A stretch of DNA of 64,000 nt from an uncultured Acidimicrobiales bacterium (GTDB lineage: Bacteria; Actinomycetota; Acidimicrobiia; Acidimicrobiales; SZUA-35). A program made the position numbers and the translations under genes. The DNA is taken from positions 1 to 64,000 of the forward strand of contig CALKTH010000037.1 of NCBI GenBank assembly GCA_937997485.1. Direction: 5' to 3'. The notes beneath the pieces are model-generated. The model was not told where the DNA came from. It did no database searches and saw only the letters and a program-made list of their open reading frames with translations. Each line of letters starts with the position of its first letter. Within the stretch, counting starts at the first letter, position 1. Shown one piece after another: positions 53,204 through 62,743 of the stretch.

Positions 53204-55057
53204 TCAGAAGGAGGGCGTTCCCGTCAACGCCACCATCTCGGGAAGGTTGGCAATGTGGACGAGATAGGGCGCAAGTCCAGCCACGTCCACGCCCTCCGAA
53301 TCGAAGAACTCGGGCCCGTAGAACGCGGCATAGTCCTGTTCGGTCGGCCAGGTGCCAAAGAGGTTCTGCGTCATGGCTTCGACGACGATGCCAGCGTCGA
53401 AGCGGCCATACGTCTCGGCCCACTCCTCGGTCGCCATCATTGCTTGGGCCACTTCCTCGGCGGACGAGCCCGTGCGGATCAGGTTGCTCCAGTACGACAA
53501 CCCGGACGCGTCGGGGCTCCGGAGAAAGGCAGTGACGAAGAGGCGGAACGCGTGAGCTTCGGCCGCATCGAAGGACGGCGTCGTCCCCGTTTGCTCGACG
53601 TACTCGGGCGACTCGCTGAAGCCGATCATCATCTGGCCACGCGTCATCCCGTCGGCGAGGCGCGCCGTCCAGAAGACACGACCGCCTGCATCTGGTGCTC
53701 GGTCCAAAACGTTGCGGTACACGAGATCGACAAACGCGGCGTCGTCGAGCGAGCCGTATCGGGTGGTGAACTCGTCGGAGTCCTCGAACGAATCGGCCAC
53801 ACGCTGCAGCGACGAACCTTGCACTCGCTGCGCCATCCAAAAGTCCAGACCGCCCGCATCGGGTGCTCGTAGGAAGAAGGCGGAATACAGGCGAGTGATC
53901 TGGTCCGGCAACGACTGGTGCATCAGTGGCGACGGAGCCTGCGCAGGAGTGCCATCCAAGTCGAGGCGAGCGAGAGACCGGGGCGGGTCGTGGTAGAAGC
54001 CGTAGTCCTCTTCCCAACGACCAGTGGTTGCGCTGCCTCGACCGAGGATGATGACCTCTCGGCCGTCGGCCGAGATCGCTAGCAGCTGAACGAAGTCATC
54101 GTGTCGGTTCTGGCGAATGACGTCCTCGAGGCGTTCTCCTGTTGAGAGGTCCAGGCTCCAGATGGTTGTCTGGAGGGTGCCGGTCTCATCGTCGTAGACC
54201 ATCATTGTCCCCAGCAGCCTCGAACCATCGGCGGTGATCACCTCTGATCCACCGAAGTGATCGTCGGTCGGAATCTCAAAGTTGGCCACGACCTGCCCGG
54301 ACGTTTTCCAGCGCCGGGCAGTGGAGCGCAGGCCGGTGTGTTCGGTCCAGGCCACGACGGAGCCGTCGGTCGAGATCTGGGGCGGACCGTGGGATCGCGG
54401 TGCAGCAATGAAGACCACATCGTCAGTGGCGATCGTGTGGGCGAAGAGAAGCTCCTGACGGCCGACCACTCGCCGGTAGAAGAGGACCTTGCCATCGCCA
54501 CTCAGCGCTGCGTGCTGAACGCCAGCGGGCACGTTCAACGGTGTGGTCGATCCGTCCTCCCACAGGTAGAACTCGAAATCCGTGCTGCCGAAGATCGGAG
54601 AGACAGACAGAATCGCTCGCTGCGCGTTGTCTGACAGCGCGATCACCGTGGCGGTGGCCTCGTCGAAGTCGTCCGTCAGGGGCGTGATCGAGCGAGACGC
54701 AACGTCGTAGAGGTAGCCATCAATGAGCCCACCATCTTCTTGGGCCCCACCAGCGGTCCAGCTGGCATTGATGGCGATCTTCGTGCCGTCGCGGTTGATG
54801 GCATCGATGGAGCTGAAGCCCGTTGTCGGCACGTTGGCCACGGATCGCTCACCGGTGCGGAGGTCGATGACGACCGGCTTCTGCGTGTCGATTCGCTCCA
54901 CGACTGCAGTGGACAGATCCTCGGACACGAAGACCTGCTGATCGTTGTCTTGGAGTGTTACCTCCGACACGACCTGCTGCGCCAGTACGGCAGGGCTGAT
55001 CGACACCAGCACGGTGAAGGAAGCCATGACTCCAAGAAGAACTCGTACGCCGCTCAT
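53204..55057 (-). CDS. Secreted beta-propeller / DUF4214-repeat protein
   Basis: The 617-residue protein has a signal peptide (MSGVRVLLGVMASFTVLV to about residue 27). A TolB/WD40-like propeller of about 370 residues follows, with repeated blade motifs such as AINRDGTKIAINAS, LSGDGKVLFYRR and ISADGREVIILG. The C-terminus has DUF4214 repeats: TRLYSAFFLRAPDAGGLDFW, VYRNVLDRAPDAGGRVFW, FVTAFLRSPDASGLSYW and a degenerate fourth. It is the mirror-image domain order of the 6.4-kb protein. ATG 55057 avoids acidic residues in the signal peptide; ATG 55075 is possible. Confidence 0.8.
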   Translation of the reverse strand: MSGVRVLLGVMASFTVLVSISPAVLAQQVVSEVTLQDNDQQVFVSEDLSTAVVERIDTQKPVVIDLRTGERSVANVPTTGFSSIDAINRDGTKIAINASWTAGGAQEDGGLIDGYLYDVASRSITPLTDDFDEATATVIALSDNAQRAILSVSPIFGSTDFEFYLWEDGSTTPLNVPAGVQHAALSGDGKVLFYRRVVGRQELLFAHTIATDDVVFIAAPRSHGPPQISTDGSVVAWTEHTGLRSTARRWKTSGQVVANFEIPTDDHFGGSEVITADGSRLLGTMMVYDDETGTLQTTIWSLDLSTGERLEDVIRQNRHDDFVQLLAISADGREVIILGRGSATTGRWEEDYGFYHDPPRSLARLDLDGTPAQAPSPLMHQSLPDQITRLYSAFFLRAPDAGGLDFWMAQRVQGSSLQRVADSFEDSDEFTTRYGSLDDAAFVDLVYRNVLDRAPDAGGRVFWTARLADGMTRGQMMIGFSESPEYVEQTGTTPSFDAAEAHAFRLFVTAFLRSPDASGLSYWSNLIRTGSSAEEVAQAMMATEEWAETYGRFDAGIVVEAMTQNLFGTWPTEQDYAAFYGPEFFDSEGVDVAGLAPYLVHIANLPEMVALTGTPSF

Positions 55058-55149
55058 ACGACCATCATCGATCATCGAAGCCGTTTCCCGCCGCCACCGA
55101 TCGTGACAATCGCGCTACGGAGCGGGGAGTTGATCGCTTGGAACGTCTC

Positions 55150-55797
55150 TCAGGGCAGTGAAATCGAGCCGTTCGGCGTTGCCACCACAGCTGCCAGACC
55201 GGGGCGCCGCCCTTCGGCCACCGTCACCTCAACAGAGCCAGCGAGGTCGAGGGTGGCGAGCGCCGCCTGGATCGGGCCAGGTTCGGGGTGCGTGACCGAG
55301 ATTCCGTTGAGCTTGCATTCGTGCTCGAGCGAGCTCGTGGGGTGCGGGGTTTCGGGCCCCCACTCGATCAGAAACGGCATCGCGCCGCCGAGCGACTTCG
55401 CCGGTGGCACGGCAAGGCGCCACGAGAGGTGGACCCCGTCGGGCCGGGTCCGAGCCATTGGCCGGATGGGGCCCGGGTCGATACCGGCCGCTCGAACGGC
55501 AGCGTTCGCGGCGTCGAGATCCTCGACGGCCAGTGCGAAGGTGCTCAGCGCGATCGAGTACTCCGGAAGGTCATCGATTCCGAACGGGCGAGGTTGTGCC
55601 GGTTCGCCTTGCTCGGGGTCCGGGCCGATGAGCTCCAGATAGCTCGTTCCCCCGAGCCCGACGAGGGCGTTCCGAGTACCAAGCCCATCGTGAGATCCGC
55701 CGGTGACCGCGAATGTCCCCGCCCGTTCCCGCCACCAGGCCACGAGGGCCAAGAGGTCGGTACCGGAAACGACGAGGTGGTCGACAGACGAGGTCAT
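55150..55797 (-). CDS. VOC-family (glyoxalase_3-like) protein
   Basis: The 215-residue protein matches the large single-chain VOC/glyoxalase_3 type: SSVDHLVVSGTDLLALVAWW at the start, GTRNALVGLGGTSYLELIGP, and AMPFLIEWGPETPHPTSS with a His in the metal region. No function beyond fold can be assigned. ATG 55797 overlaps the stop of the upstream antiporter gene by 4 bp. The longer ORF runs into the antiporter gene and is rejected. Confidence 0.78.
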   Translation of the reverse strand: MTSSVDHLVVSGTDLLALVAWWRERAGTFAVTGGSHDGLGTRNALVGLGGTSYLELIGPDPEQGEPAQPRPFGIDDLPEYSIALSTFALAVEDLDAANAAVRAAGIDPGPIRPMARTRPDGVHLSWRLAVPPAKSLGGAMPFLIEWGPETPHPTSSLEHECKLNGISVTHPEPGPIQAALATLDLAGSVEVTVAEGRRPGLAAVVATPNGSISLP

Positions 55798-56825
55798 CCA
55801 GGCAACGTAGCGAACAACGTCCGAACGACATCCATTGCTGGGCTGTTCATGACCATGCCGACGGGGGCATCTGAATTCGTCTCGTTCCACCAGGTTGCGA
55901 TCAGGAAGCCAACGAACAGGCCGAGAAGAATGCCACCTTCGAACTTCTCGAAGACGCCCTTGGTGTACATCGCGATGGCGGCCAGGATGCAGATCGCGAG
56001 CATGTACCAAAGGTCGAGTCCGGTCAGCGAGGGATCGTCGATGCTGCCATCGCCCAGTAGGCCTACCACAGCGCCAACGGCGAAGGAGTTGAAGATGTTC
56101 GAGCCAAGCAAGTTGCCGACGATCAGATCGGTCTGCTTCTGGCGAGCGGCAGCGACGGAAGTAACGAGTTCAGGGAGCGATGTGCCGATGGCAACGAGCG
56201 TGACGCCGACGAACCCCTCATTGATCCCCAGTTCGTCGGCCAGGCCTGTGGCTCCGTAGACCAGGAGCCAGGCACCGCCGACGGTTCCCACGAGGCCGAG
56301 AATCGTGCGCAACGCCTCGGCCCCGAGGCCGGCGGACTCTTCGGCGATCTCGCCCACCTCGCCTGCGATCGACTCGGAGCCCTCGCCGCTTCCCATGAGC
56401 AGGATGGCCATGGCCCCGATCATGCCGGCGAGCAGGATGAAGCCTTCAGTCTGTGAGATACCGCCCTGCACCAGAACGGCGAAGATGATGACGGCACCCG
56501 TGGCCATCGGCGCCTCTCGTCGCAAGATCCGGGAGTCGATGGACAGCGGGATCAGGAGCGCAGCGGAGCCAAGAATCAACGAGAGATTCGACAAATTGGA
56601 GCCAATGATGTTGCCGATGCCGAGGTCGTCGTCGCCCTCGACTGCGGCGATGCCGCTCACGAGCATCTCAGGAGCGCTGGTCCCGAAGCCCACGAGCAGT
56701 GCACCCACGACGATCGGCGAAATCTTGAGGTTGACGGCGATTCTCGCCGCTCCCGTCACGAACTCATCAGCCGCCCTCGACAGGAGCACCAGACCCGCCA
56801 AGAGGGCCAACACGATCAGAAGCAT
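55794..56825 (-). CDS. CaCA-family Na+/Ca2+ antiporter (YrbG-like)
   Basis: The 343-residue membrane protein has about ten TM helices and the two inverted CaCA alpha repeats: VGFGTSAPEMLVSGIAA (about 46-62) and VAIGTSLPELVTSVAAA (about 211-227). Each is followed by an IGNIIGSNLSN/VGNLLGSNIFN motif. A central acidic loop (GSGEGSESIAGEVGEIAEES) may be cytoplasmic. It exchanges calcium for sodium or protons. It is coupled to the downstream VOC gene. Confidence 0.93.
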   Translation of the reverse strand: MLLIVLALLAGLVLLSRAADEFVTGAARIAVNLKISPIVVGALLVGFGTSAPEMLVSGIAAVEGDDDLGIGNIIGSNLSNLSLILGSAALLIPLSIDSRILRREAPMATGAVIIFAVLVQGGISQTEGFILLAGMIGAMAILLMGSGEGSESIAGEVGEIAEESAGLGAEALRTILGLVGTVGGAWLLVYGATGLADELGINEGFVGVTLVAIGTSLPELVTSVAAARQKQTDLIVGNLLGSNIFNSFAVGAVVGLLGDGSIDDPSLTGLDLWYMLAICILAAIAMYTKGVFEKFEGGILLGLFVGFLIATWWNETNSDAPVGMVMNSPAMDVVRTLFATLPG

Positions 56826-56890
56826 CCGGCGAGGTTAGAGCCGTCAATCACCGTCTCGGCTGATGTCCTCTGGGGTGTTCAGAGGCTGTT

Positions 56891-56919
56891 CCTGCCGCTC
56901 CGCTTCGCGAAGCGGCAGG
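56891..56919. terminator. Hairpin downstream of ftsK
   Basis: CCTGCCGCT (56891-56899) pairs perfectly with AGCGGCAGG (56911-56919) around an 11-base loop. Alternatively CCGCTTCGCGAAGCGG (56900-56915) is a perfect 16-bp palindrome. It lies 12 bp after the ftsK stop. No T-run follows, so termination is inferred from stem stability. Confidence 0.5.
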
Positions 56920-56931
56920 ATCGTTGTGCGA

Positions 56932-59694
56932 CTAGTCAGGAAATTTGTATCCAGGTGGCGGGGCAAGGGCCGGATCGAAGTCATCACCGGCAAACTCGTC
57001 CTCATCAGCATTGTTGTCGAAGCTGTTGGGAACAGGCGTCGACTCGTCGTTGGGCACCGGTTCGAGGTCCAAGATCGAGGTGTGATCCTCGGTCGCAAGC
57101 GTCAGTGCCGGTTCCGGGAGCTCGGCCGGAGGGGCCGAGACGGACCGCACGGGAGCAGGCGCCGGAGTTGGGGTTGCTGGTGCGGGGGCGGGGGCGCCAC
57201 CACTCCGCATTGCTGCGGGCCAGCGTCCGGCATCCAGGTCCTCGGGGGACATCTTGACGTCGCGTGCCTTGGAGCCGATCGATGGCCCGACCACACCACG
57301 TTCCTCGAGAATGTCCATCAAGCGCCCGGCACGAGCGAATCCGACCCGCAGCTTCCGCTGGAGCATGGAGGTCGAGCCCAACTGACTGCGAACGATGAGC
57401 TCCATGGCCTGGAGGACCAGATCGTCGTCATCCTCATCGCCGGTGGTTCCGCCAGGAATTTGAGCGGCAGTCTCAGAGACTTCTTCGCCCTGCACGCGGC
57501 TGTCGAACACGACCTCGGGCGCCTGGTCGATCCAGTGCTGAACGATCGTTTCGACTTCCTCTTCGGTGACCCACGCACCCTGGAAGCGGGCAGGGGTTGA
57601 CGTCGAACCATCGAGCAAGAGACCGTCGCCCCGACCGACAAGACGCTCTGCACCCTGCTGGTCGAGCACCACACGGGAGTCGGTGAGGCTCGAAACGGCG
57701 AATGCCAGACGTGCGGGCACGTTGGCCTTGATGAGGCCCGTGATCACGTTCGTGGACGGACGCTGCGTGGCGATCACCAGGTGAATGCCGACCGCTCGAG
57801 CTTTCTGAGCGATACGACAGATGGACTCTTCGACGTCACGGGCGGCCACCATCATGAGGTCGGCGAGCTCGTCGAGAATGATGACGATGTAGCTGAGCTT
57901 CTCTCGCTCATGCATCTCGCCATCGGGGCCCATCACGGGATCGAAGCGGCCGGACTCCACGCCTGCGTTGAAGCCGTCGAGGTCGCGAACACCCACATCA
58001 GAGAGCAGGTCGTACCGACGCTCCATCTCGCGAACGCCCCAGGCCAGCGCATTCGCCGCCTTCTTCGGATCAGTGACGACCTCGGTGAGCAGATGCGGGA
58101 GCTTCTCGTACTGCGTGAGCTCCACTCGCTTGGGGTCAACGAGAATGAGGCGCACCTCGTCCGGCGTGGATCGCATGAGGATCGAAGTGAGCATCGAGTT
58201 GATGCAGCTGGACTTGCCGGAACCGGTCTGGCCTGCGACGAGCAAGTGGGGCATCTTGGCCAGGTTGGCCATGATCGTCTTGCCCGTGATGTCACGCCCG
58301 AGGGAGACCTCGAGGGGGTGCGTGGCGTTTGCCGCTTCTTCGGAGAAGAGCAGATCGCCCACCGTGATCATCTGGCGGCGAACGTTCGGGACTTCGACAC
58401 CAATGGCCTGCTTGCCGGGAATCGGCGCAAGGATTCGCACGTCCGGTGTGGCCATCGCATAGGCGATGTCCTTGTGGAGGCTCGTGACTCGGTTGACCTT
58501 CACACCGGGGCCGAGTTCGAGCTCGAACCGGCTGACGGTGGGGCCAACGACGACGCCGATCAAACGGGTTTCGACGCCATGTTCGGCCAGTGCGTGCTCG
58601 AGTTGACGGCCCGTCTTCTCGACGACGGCACGATCGATGTCTTGGCCCTCGGAGCGATCGAGGATGTCCATCGTGGGCAGTACCCAATCACCCTTGGGAG
58701 CCTTCGGCCGAAGGGCGTCCAGGTTGTCAACCGAGACCACCTGAGGAATGTCGATGACCGGAGCCGGACCCTCATCGGACCATGACACGGCGTCAGATCC
58801 GTCCACAGCGCCACCGTTGTCGGCGAGCGCGGGCTCAGGGTCGGGCGGTGCGTCGCCAGGGCGAAGATCGATGTATTCCTCTTGATCGAAGACGTCGCTG
58901 TCCACGGGAGGCACGATGGCGTCGATGGCCGCTGTGAGATCGTCTCGAGGCTCGAACGAGAAGGTGTTGCCCTCGAGGTCGAGCAGTTCGCCCGGCTTGG
59001 GCAGAGCGTGGGTGTCTTCTGACTTGGCCTTGGACTTGGGCGCTGCGTCGGTGTCGCGGCCGAAGGGCAGCGTCAGTTGCAAGTCGCCGAACGATTCCCG
59101 GATGCGCCAGCCGATGTCGGCCAGGCGGTCGGCGACAACGCCGGCCGACATGCTCGTGAGGAGAACGAGCGACATGAGGACCATGGCCACGGTGAGGACG
59201 ACCTCGCCCCACGAGCCGAAGTAGCGCTCGAGTGTGCCGCCGGTGGCGACACCAGCCCAGCCCCCGGCGCGACCGAGGAAGCTGGAAGACGATCCCCAAC
59301 CCGGACGGCCACCGATCATGTCGAGCACAGAGAACGCTGCGAACACGAGCATGCCGAGAGCGAAGAGCTCCATGCGGTTCGTGTACGCCGTCTTCTTCTT
59401 CGGCTTGGTTCGGAGGCGCCGCCAGCCAGCCGCCACCACCAAGGGTGGGACAAGGAAGCGTCCGAGACCGACGAGCATGCTGAGCAGCGTCGCCAATCCC
59501 CTGCCGATGGGGCCAGTGGCCCCCGTGTAAAGAGCCAGGCCGAGGATGAGTCCCAGCGCGATCAAGGCAATGGCCTCGACCTCTCGCTGGTTTTGGGCGC
59601 GCTGCTTAGCAGTCGGCTTCTTCGGCCGGCTGCTGGATCGTCCACCCGTAGCTGCCCCTCGACCCGAACGCGAAGTTCGATTCGTTGTAGCCAC
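56932..59694 (-). CDS. ftsK: DNA translocase FtsK/SpoIIIE
   Basis: The 920-residue septal DNA translocase has four N-terminal TM segments (about 40-185), an acidic/Pro linker, and the alpha/beta motor with HLLVAGQTGSGKSSCINSM near residues 482-500. Walker B is in YIVIILDELADLMMVAA, followed by RPSTNVITGLIKANVPAR and DQQGAERLVGRGDGLL. The gamma winged-helix (about 755-820; LQRKLRVGFARAGRLMDIL) reads KOPS/FRS-type sites. Unlike most FtsK proteins, about 95 residues rich in Pro/Ala and then Asp/Glu follow the gamma domain. GTG start. Confidence 0.95.
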   Translation of the reverse strand: MATTNRTSRSGRGAATGGRSSSRPKKPTAKQRAQNQREVEAIALIALGLILGLALYTGATGPIGRGLATLLSMLVGLGRFLVPPLVVAAGWRRLRTKPKKKTAYTNRMELFALGMLVFAAFSVLDMIGGRPGWGSSSSFLGRAGGWAGVATGGTLERYFGSWGEVVLTVAMVLMSLVLLTSMSAGVVADRLADIGWRIRESFGDLQLTLPFGRDTDAAPKSKAKSEDTHALPKPGELLDLEGNTFSFEPRDDLTAAIDAIVPPVDSDVFDQEEYIDLRPGDAPPDPEPALADNGGAVDGSDAVSWSDEGPAPVIDIPQVVSVDNLDALRPKAPKGDWVLPTMDILDRSEGQDIDRAVVEKTGRQLEHALAEHGVETRLIGVVVGPTVSRFELELGPGVKVNRVTSLHKDIAYAMATPDVRILAPIPGKQAIGVEVPNVRRQMITVGDLLFSEEAANATHPLEVSLGRDITGKTIMANLAKMPHLLVAGQTGSGKSSCINSMLTSILMRSTPDEVRLILVDPKRVELTQYEKLPHLLTEVVTDPKKAANALAWGVREMERRYDLLSDVGVRDLDGFNAGVESGRFDPVMGPDGEMHEREKLSYIVIILDELADLMMVAARDVEESICRIAQKARAVGIHLVIATQRPSTNVITGLIKANVPARLAFAVSSLTDSRVVLDQQGAERLVGRGDGLLLDGSTSTPARFQGAWVTEEEVETIVQHWIDQAPEVVFDSRVQGEEVSETAAQIPGGTTGDEDDDDLVLQAMELIVRSQLGSTSMLQRKLRVGFARAGRLMDILEERGVVGPSIGSKARDVKMSPEDLDAGRWPAAMRSGGAPAPAPATPTPAPAPVRSVSAPPAELPEPALTLATEDHTSILDLEPVPNDESTPVPNSFDNNADEDEFAGDDFDPALAPPPGYKFPD

Positions 59695-59752
59695 AGTGCG
59701 ACGTACCGTAGCGGGTCACGCTCCCTCAGTGGTGGCATCTACGCTCTCGTTC

Positions 59753-60034
59753 GTGCCAAACGGGTTTCGTCTCTTCAGCGTCTATCTCGAGCAGAAGCAA
59801 GAGCTGGCGAACGCTCGCGTCGAACAGACGCTCACGACGGGCCGTGGGGCCCGCTGGCTTCGGGTGCTGAACCTCTCGGTCGTGGTCGTCGGCCTTGCCA
59901 TTCTCGGCGTGTGTGTCATGGTCGGGATCGGCCGATTCCCCGTTGCGATCACCACAACGCTCGTTGGTCTCGGGCTTGCCGGTGTGGCGGTCGGTACGCT
60001 CGCCGCCATCAAGCTGAACGCACTGTCAAGCTGA
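59753..60034 (+). CDS. Small hypothetical membrane protein
   Basis: A 93-residue protein from GTG 59753 (VPNGFRLFSVYLEQKQELAN). A short soluble N-terminus is followed by two TM helices (LNLSVVVVGLAILGVCVMVG and ITTTLVGLGLAGVAVGTLAA). No family is recognised. It is divergent from ftsK (58 bp) and 37 bp upstream of the deacylase gene. The longer ORF beginning inside ftsK antisense is rejected. Confidence 0.55.
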   Translation: MPNGFRLFSVYLEQKQELANARVEQTLTTGRGARWLRVLNLSVVVVGLAILGVCVMVGIGRFPVAITTTLVGLGLAGVAVGTLAAIKLNALSS

Positions 60035-60071
60035 ACACACAGTCGAGTTGAGCGAGTTCCAGGAGATCTCT

Positions 60072-61085
60072 GTGTTGACCCCCTCCCCCATCACGCCGAC
60101 GATCCCGTTTGATGCCGACGGGGTACACCACGGCCATCTGCAGTTGCCCTACAGCCGGGATGATGCCGCCTACGGGTCAGTGATGATTCCGATCGCTGTG
60201 ATTCGCAACGGCGAAGGACCCACGGCGTTGCTCACCGGTGGAAACCACGGCGACGAATACCAGGGACCGGTTTCCCTCATCAAGCTGGCAAACACGCTCC
60301 AGCCGGAGGAGATCACCGGTCGCGTCATCATCGTGCCGTGCATGAATCAGCCGGCGTTCGCCGCTGGCACCCGCACCTCCCCTATCGACGCTGGCAACCT
60401 CAACCGTTCGTTCCCCGGACGACCGGACGGCACGGTCACCGAGAAGATCGCTGACTACCTCACTCGCTACCTGTTGCCGCTGGCCGACGCCGTGATGGAC
60501 ATCCACGACGGTGGCCGCACGCTCGAATTCGTGCCGATGGCATCGTCGCTTTCGCTGGATGATCCAGCCATGGACGCGGCCAGTGCCGCTGCCGCAGACG
60601 CCTTCAATGCGCCGTTCGTCACGAAGCTGGTGGAGATCGACACGCTCGGCATGTGGGACATCCAAGCCGGTGAGAGCGGGCGCCCCTTCATCACGACCGA
60701 GCTCGGCGGCACCGGCTCAACGCGCCCCCACATCGTGGAGATCACCGATCGGGGCGTGCGCAACGTGCTCCGCCACTGGGGTGTGCTCCCTACGCCCGCC
60801 GCGCCGCCGACGGGCTCGTCGATGTCCGACCCTTCGCAGCGAATCACCGTTCCCGAGCACGGCGCATACATCACCAGCGAAACCGACGGGGTCATCGAGT
60901 GGCTCGTTCCGCTCGGTGACGAGATCGCGGCCGGACAACCGATCGCCCGAGTGCACGATCACCGGCGTCTCGGCAAACCAAGCGTGGACTACACGGCAAC
61001 GATCGACGGCATCCTTGCCATGCGACACCACCCGGGCCTGGTCAAGATGGGCGACGCAATCGCCATGCAAGCCACGCTCGACTGA
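60072..61085 (+). CDS. Succinylglutamate desuccinylase/aspartoacylase-family deacylase, DoeB/EutE-like
   Basis: The 337-residue zinc carboxypeptidase-fold deacylase has zinc ligands in LTGGNHGDEYQGPVSL (H-x-x-E) and AVMDIHDGGRTLEF (His). The substrate Arg/Asn is in GNLNRSFPGRPDG. A C-terminal beta domain (SETDGVIEWLVPLGDEIAAG) is typical of N-acetyl-2,4-diaminobutyrate deacetylases (DoeB/EutE) of ectoine breakdown. Start GTG 60072 has AGGAG 6 bp upstream and is preferred to the TTG at 60048. Adjacent EutA-, PhyH- and M24-type genes support an ectoine-like pathway; the exact substrate is inferred. Confidence 0.78.
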   Translation: MLTPSPITPTIPFDADGVHHGHLQLPYSRDDAAYGSVMIPIAVIRNGEGPTALLTGGNHGDEYQGPVSLIKLANTLQPEEITGRVIIVPCMNQPAFAAGTRTSPIDAGNLNRSFPGRPDGTVTEKIADYLTRYLLPLADAVMDIHDGGRTLEFVPMASSLSLDDPAMDAASAAAADAFNAPFVTKLVEIDTLGMWDIQAGESGRPFITTELGGTGSTRPHIVEITDRGVRNVLRHWGVLPTPAAPPTGSSMSDPSQRITVPEHGAYITSETDGVIEWLVPLGDEIAAGQPIARVHDHRRLGKPSVDYTATIDGILAMRHHPGLVKMGDAIAMQATLD

Positions 61086-61094
61086 TCAGGCACC

Positions 61095-61874
61095 TCAGCC
61101 GGCGAGTACCACCCGGAAGAGCGAGCCGAGTCCGGGCACGGCATCCTCGACGCCGGTCATGCGGAGGAGATGCCACAGCAGCGCAAGGTTGCTGGACACG
61201 ACCGGTCGACCGAGCTCGCGTTCCAACGCATCAATCACTCCGAACGCGCGGAGGCTGGTGCAGGACACGAAGACGGCATCGCATCCGCCATCCCCATCAG
61301 CCTGCGCCACGATCTGACGCACGCCGTTCGCGACCGACTGTTCGCTGATTCGGGCGACCACAAGGTCGCTGGCCTCGCAGAAGGACCCGAGTGCACACAC
61401 GGTCAAGCCCGCCGCGTCGAAGTGCTCGGCGATTGGTCGGGTCACGTCGGCGGTGTACGGAGTGACCACGGCGATGCGTTTGGCGTCGAGTGCGTGAAAG
61501 GCGGCGACAGCGGCGGCAATGGGGTTGCTGCACGCCATGCCAGGGTGGGCCTGTTGGATGGCGGCCGCGACACCGTCATCACCGATGAGCGTGGCCGCTG
61601 ACGTGCAGGCGTAGCCGATGGCATCGAAGTCGAATGCTCGAGGAAGGAGCCCGGCGGCGACCGGGATTCGCTCGTGCATGTCGGTCAGCGTCTGCGGCGT
61701 GACCACGGGCTCCATCGGAATCCGGGCGTGATAGAAGTCAACGCCCTCCAGGTTGAGCTGACGGGCCTCCGCTTCGATCGTTTGATCCGTCTCGAGCACG
61801 ACGAGACCGATACGGGCCCGGGCTCCGAAGCCATCGTCGGTGTCGAACGGAAGTGGTTGGAGCTCGGGGATCAC
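61095..61874 (-). CDS. EutA-like Asp/Glu-racemase-fold protein (maleate isomerase/arylmalonate decarboxylase type)
   Basis: The 259-residue protein has two active-site-type cysteines in the superfamily positions: AIGYACTSAATLIGDDG and DAVFVSCTSLRAFGVID. The start ARIGLVVLETDQTIEAEAR and the YHARIPMEPVVTPQTL segment are like EutA of ectoine-utilisation clusters. EutA is thought to act on the hydroxyectoine branch, perhaps as an epimerase or isomerase; this is not settled. GTG 61874 overlaps the PhyH stop by 4 bp (GTGA). It converges on the deacylase gene with a 9-bp gap. Confidence 0.75.
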   Translation of the reverse strand: MIPELQPLPFDTDDGFGARARIGLVVLETDQTIEAEARQLNLEGVDFYHARIPMEPVVTPQTLTDMHERIPVAAGLLPRAFDFDAIGYACTSAATLIGDDGVAAAIQQAHPGMACSNPIAAAVAAFHALDAKRIAVVTPYTADVTRPIAEHFDAAGLTVCALGSFCEASDLVVARISEQSVANGVRQIVAQADGDGGCDAVFVSCTSLRAFGVIDALERELGRPVVSSNLALLWHLLRMTGVEDAVPGLGSLFRVVLAG

Positions 61875-62734
61875 GCGTTGGCCTTGGCCTGCTGGCTGAA
61901 GAAGGATGCGCCCGTCGGCACCTCGGGAATGATCATCTCGTACGGACTGCAGCGAATCCGGCCGGTGGCTTCGCCTCGTACGACCTCGCCGTCGTAGCGG
62001 CTCGGGATGTGATTGACCTGGAGCGCTTTCGAGTCTTCCGCCCGGTACTCGAGGATCAACAGCGTGCGGGGTACGGACGACTGATTCGCCGTCGAACCGT
62101 GCAGTAGGCGGGTGTGCATCAAACACGCTGAGCCGGCCGGACCCGTGATCGGCACGGCACGGTCGACGTGTGCCACCTTCACTTCGGGAGCGACCGCGCC
62201 AGTGAAGACCCCGTTATGCCAGTGGTCGAACATCTCGCCCCGATGTGTTCCGGGAACGACTTCGAGCGGGCCATTCTCGAGCGTGACCTCGTCGATGAAG
62301 AAGAGAACAGCGATCAGGTCTTCGTTCGTGTGGGGCTGGAAGAGGAAGTCCTGGTGGAACTTCACCTCGGTGGCGGCGCCGGGCTGTTTGGAGTTGATCT
62401 TCGAGTTGTTGAACTCAATGTTCGGACCAATCAACTGGGCAACTGCGTCGAGCGCAGCGTTGTCCCGCATCACATCGAGGTAGGCGTCACTGATCTCTAC
62501 CGGTGAGGACACGCGACGGAGTGCCGGCCGCTCCGCGGAGTGGCCGGGCTCGAGATCGAAGCGGGGTCGGCCATCCATCGTTTCGCCATAGGGCTCGACG
62601 TGGTCCCGACTCTCCTCCTTCCAGGCCTCGAAGTCGGCGATGAGGGCCGCGAGCTGACTCGGGGTGAGAGCATCCTCGACGAGGAGGGCTCCATCGGCCC
62701 AGAACCGATCGATCTGGTCTTGGGAAAGCGACAT
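61871..62734 (-). CDS. Phytanoyl-CoA dioxygenase (PhyH)-family Fe(II)/2-oxoglutarate oxygenase
   Basis: The 287-residue oxygenase has the facial triad H-x-D in VKFHQDFLFQPHT and the distal His in MHTRLLHGSTANQSSVPR, whose Arg can bind 2-oxoglutarate. FFIDEVTLENGPLEVVPGTH is the family core. Ectoine hydroxylase EctD is in this superfamily, but the strict EctD signature around H-S-D-F-E-T-W-H is absent, so it is not a standard EctD. ATG 62734 with GAGAGG upstream is preferred to GTG 62740. It is co-transcribed with the M24 gene (9 bp) and eutA-like gene. Confidence 0.8.
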   Translation of the reverse strand: MSLSQDQIDRFWADGALLVEDALTPSQLAALIADFEAWKEESRDHVEPYGETMDGRPRFDLEPGHSAERPALRRVSSPVEISDAYLDVMRDNAALDAVAQLIGPNIEFNNSKINSKQPGAATEVKFHQDFLFQPHTNEDLIAVLFFIDEVTLENGPLEVVPGTHRGEMFDHWHNGVFTGAVAPEVKVAHVDRAVPITGPAGSACLMHTRLLHGSTANQSSVPRTLLILEYRAEDSKALQVNHIPSRYDGEVVRGEATGRIRCSPYEMIIPEVPTGASFFSQQAKANA

Positions 62735-62743
62735 CTTCACCTC

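Noticed and set aside
57781-58785. Plus-strand open frame opposite ftsK.
   Set aside because: Antisense shadow; ftsK motor motifs are on the minus strand.
61871-62734. Naming the PhyH dioxygenase ectoine hydroxylase EctD.
   Set aside because: The conserved EctD segment around the iron-binding H-x-D is not present; only the superfamily is supported.
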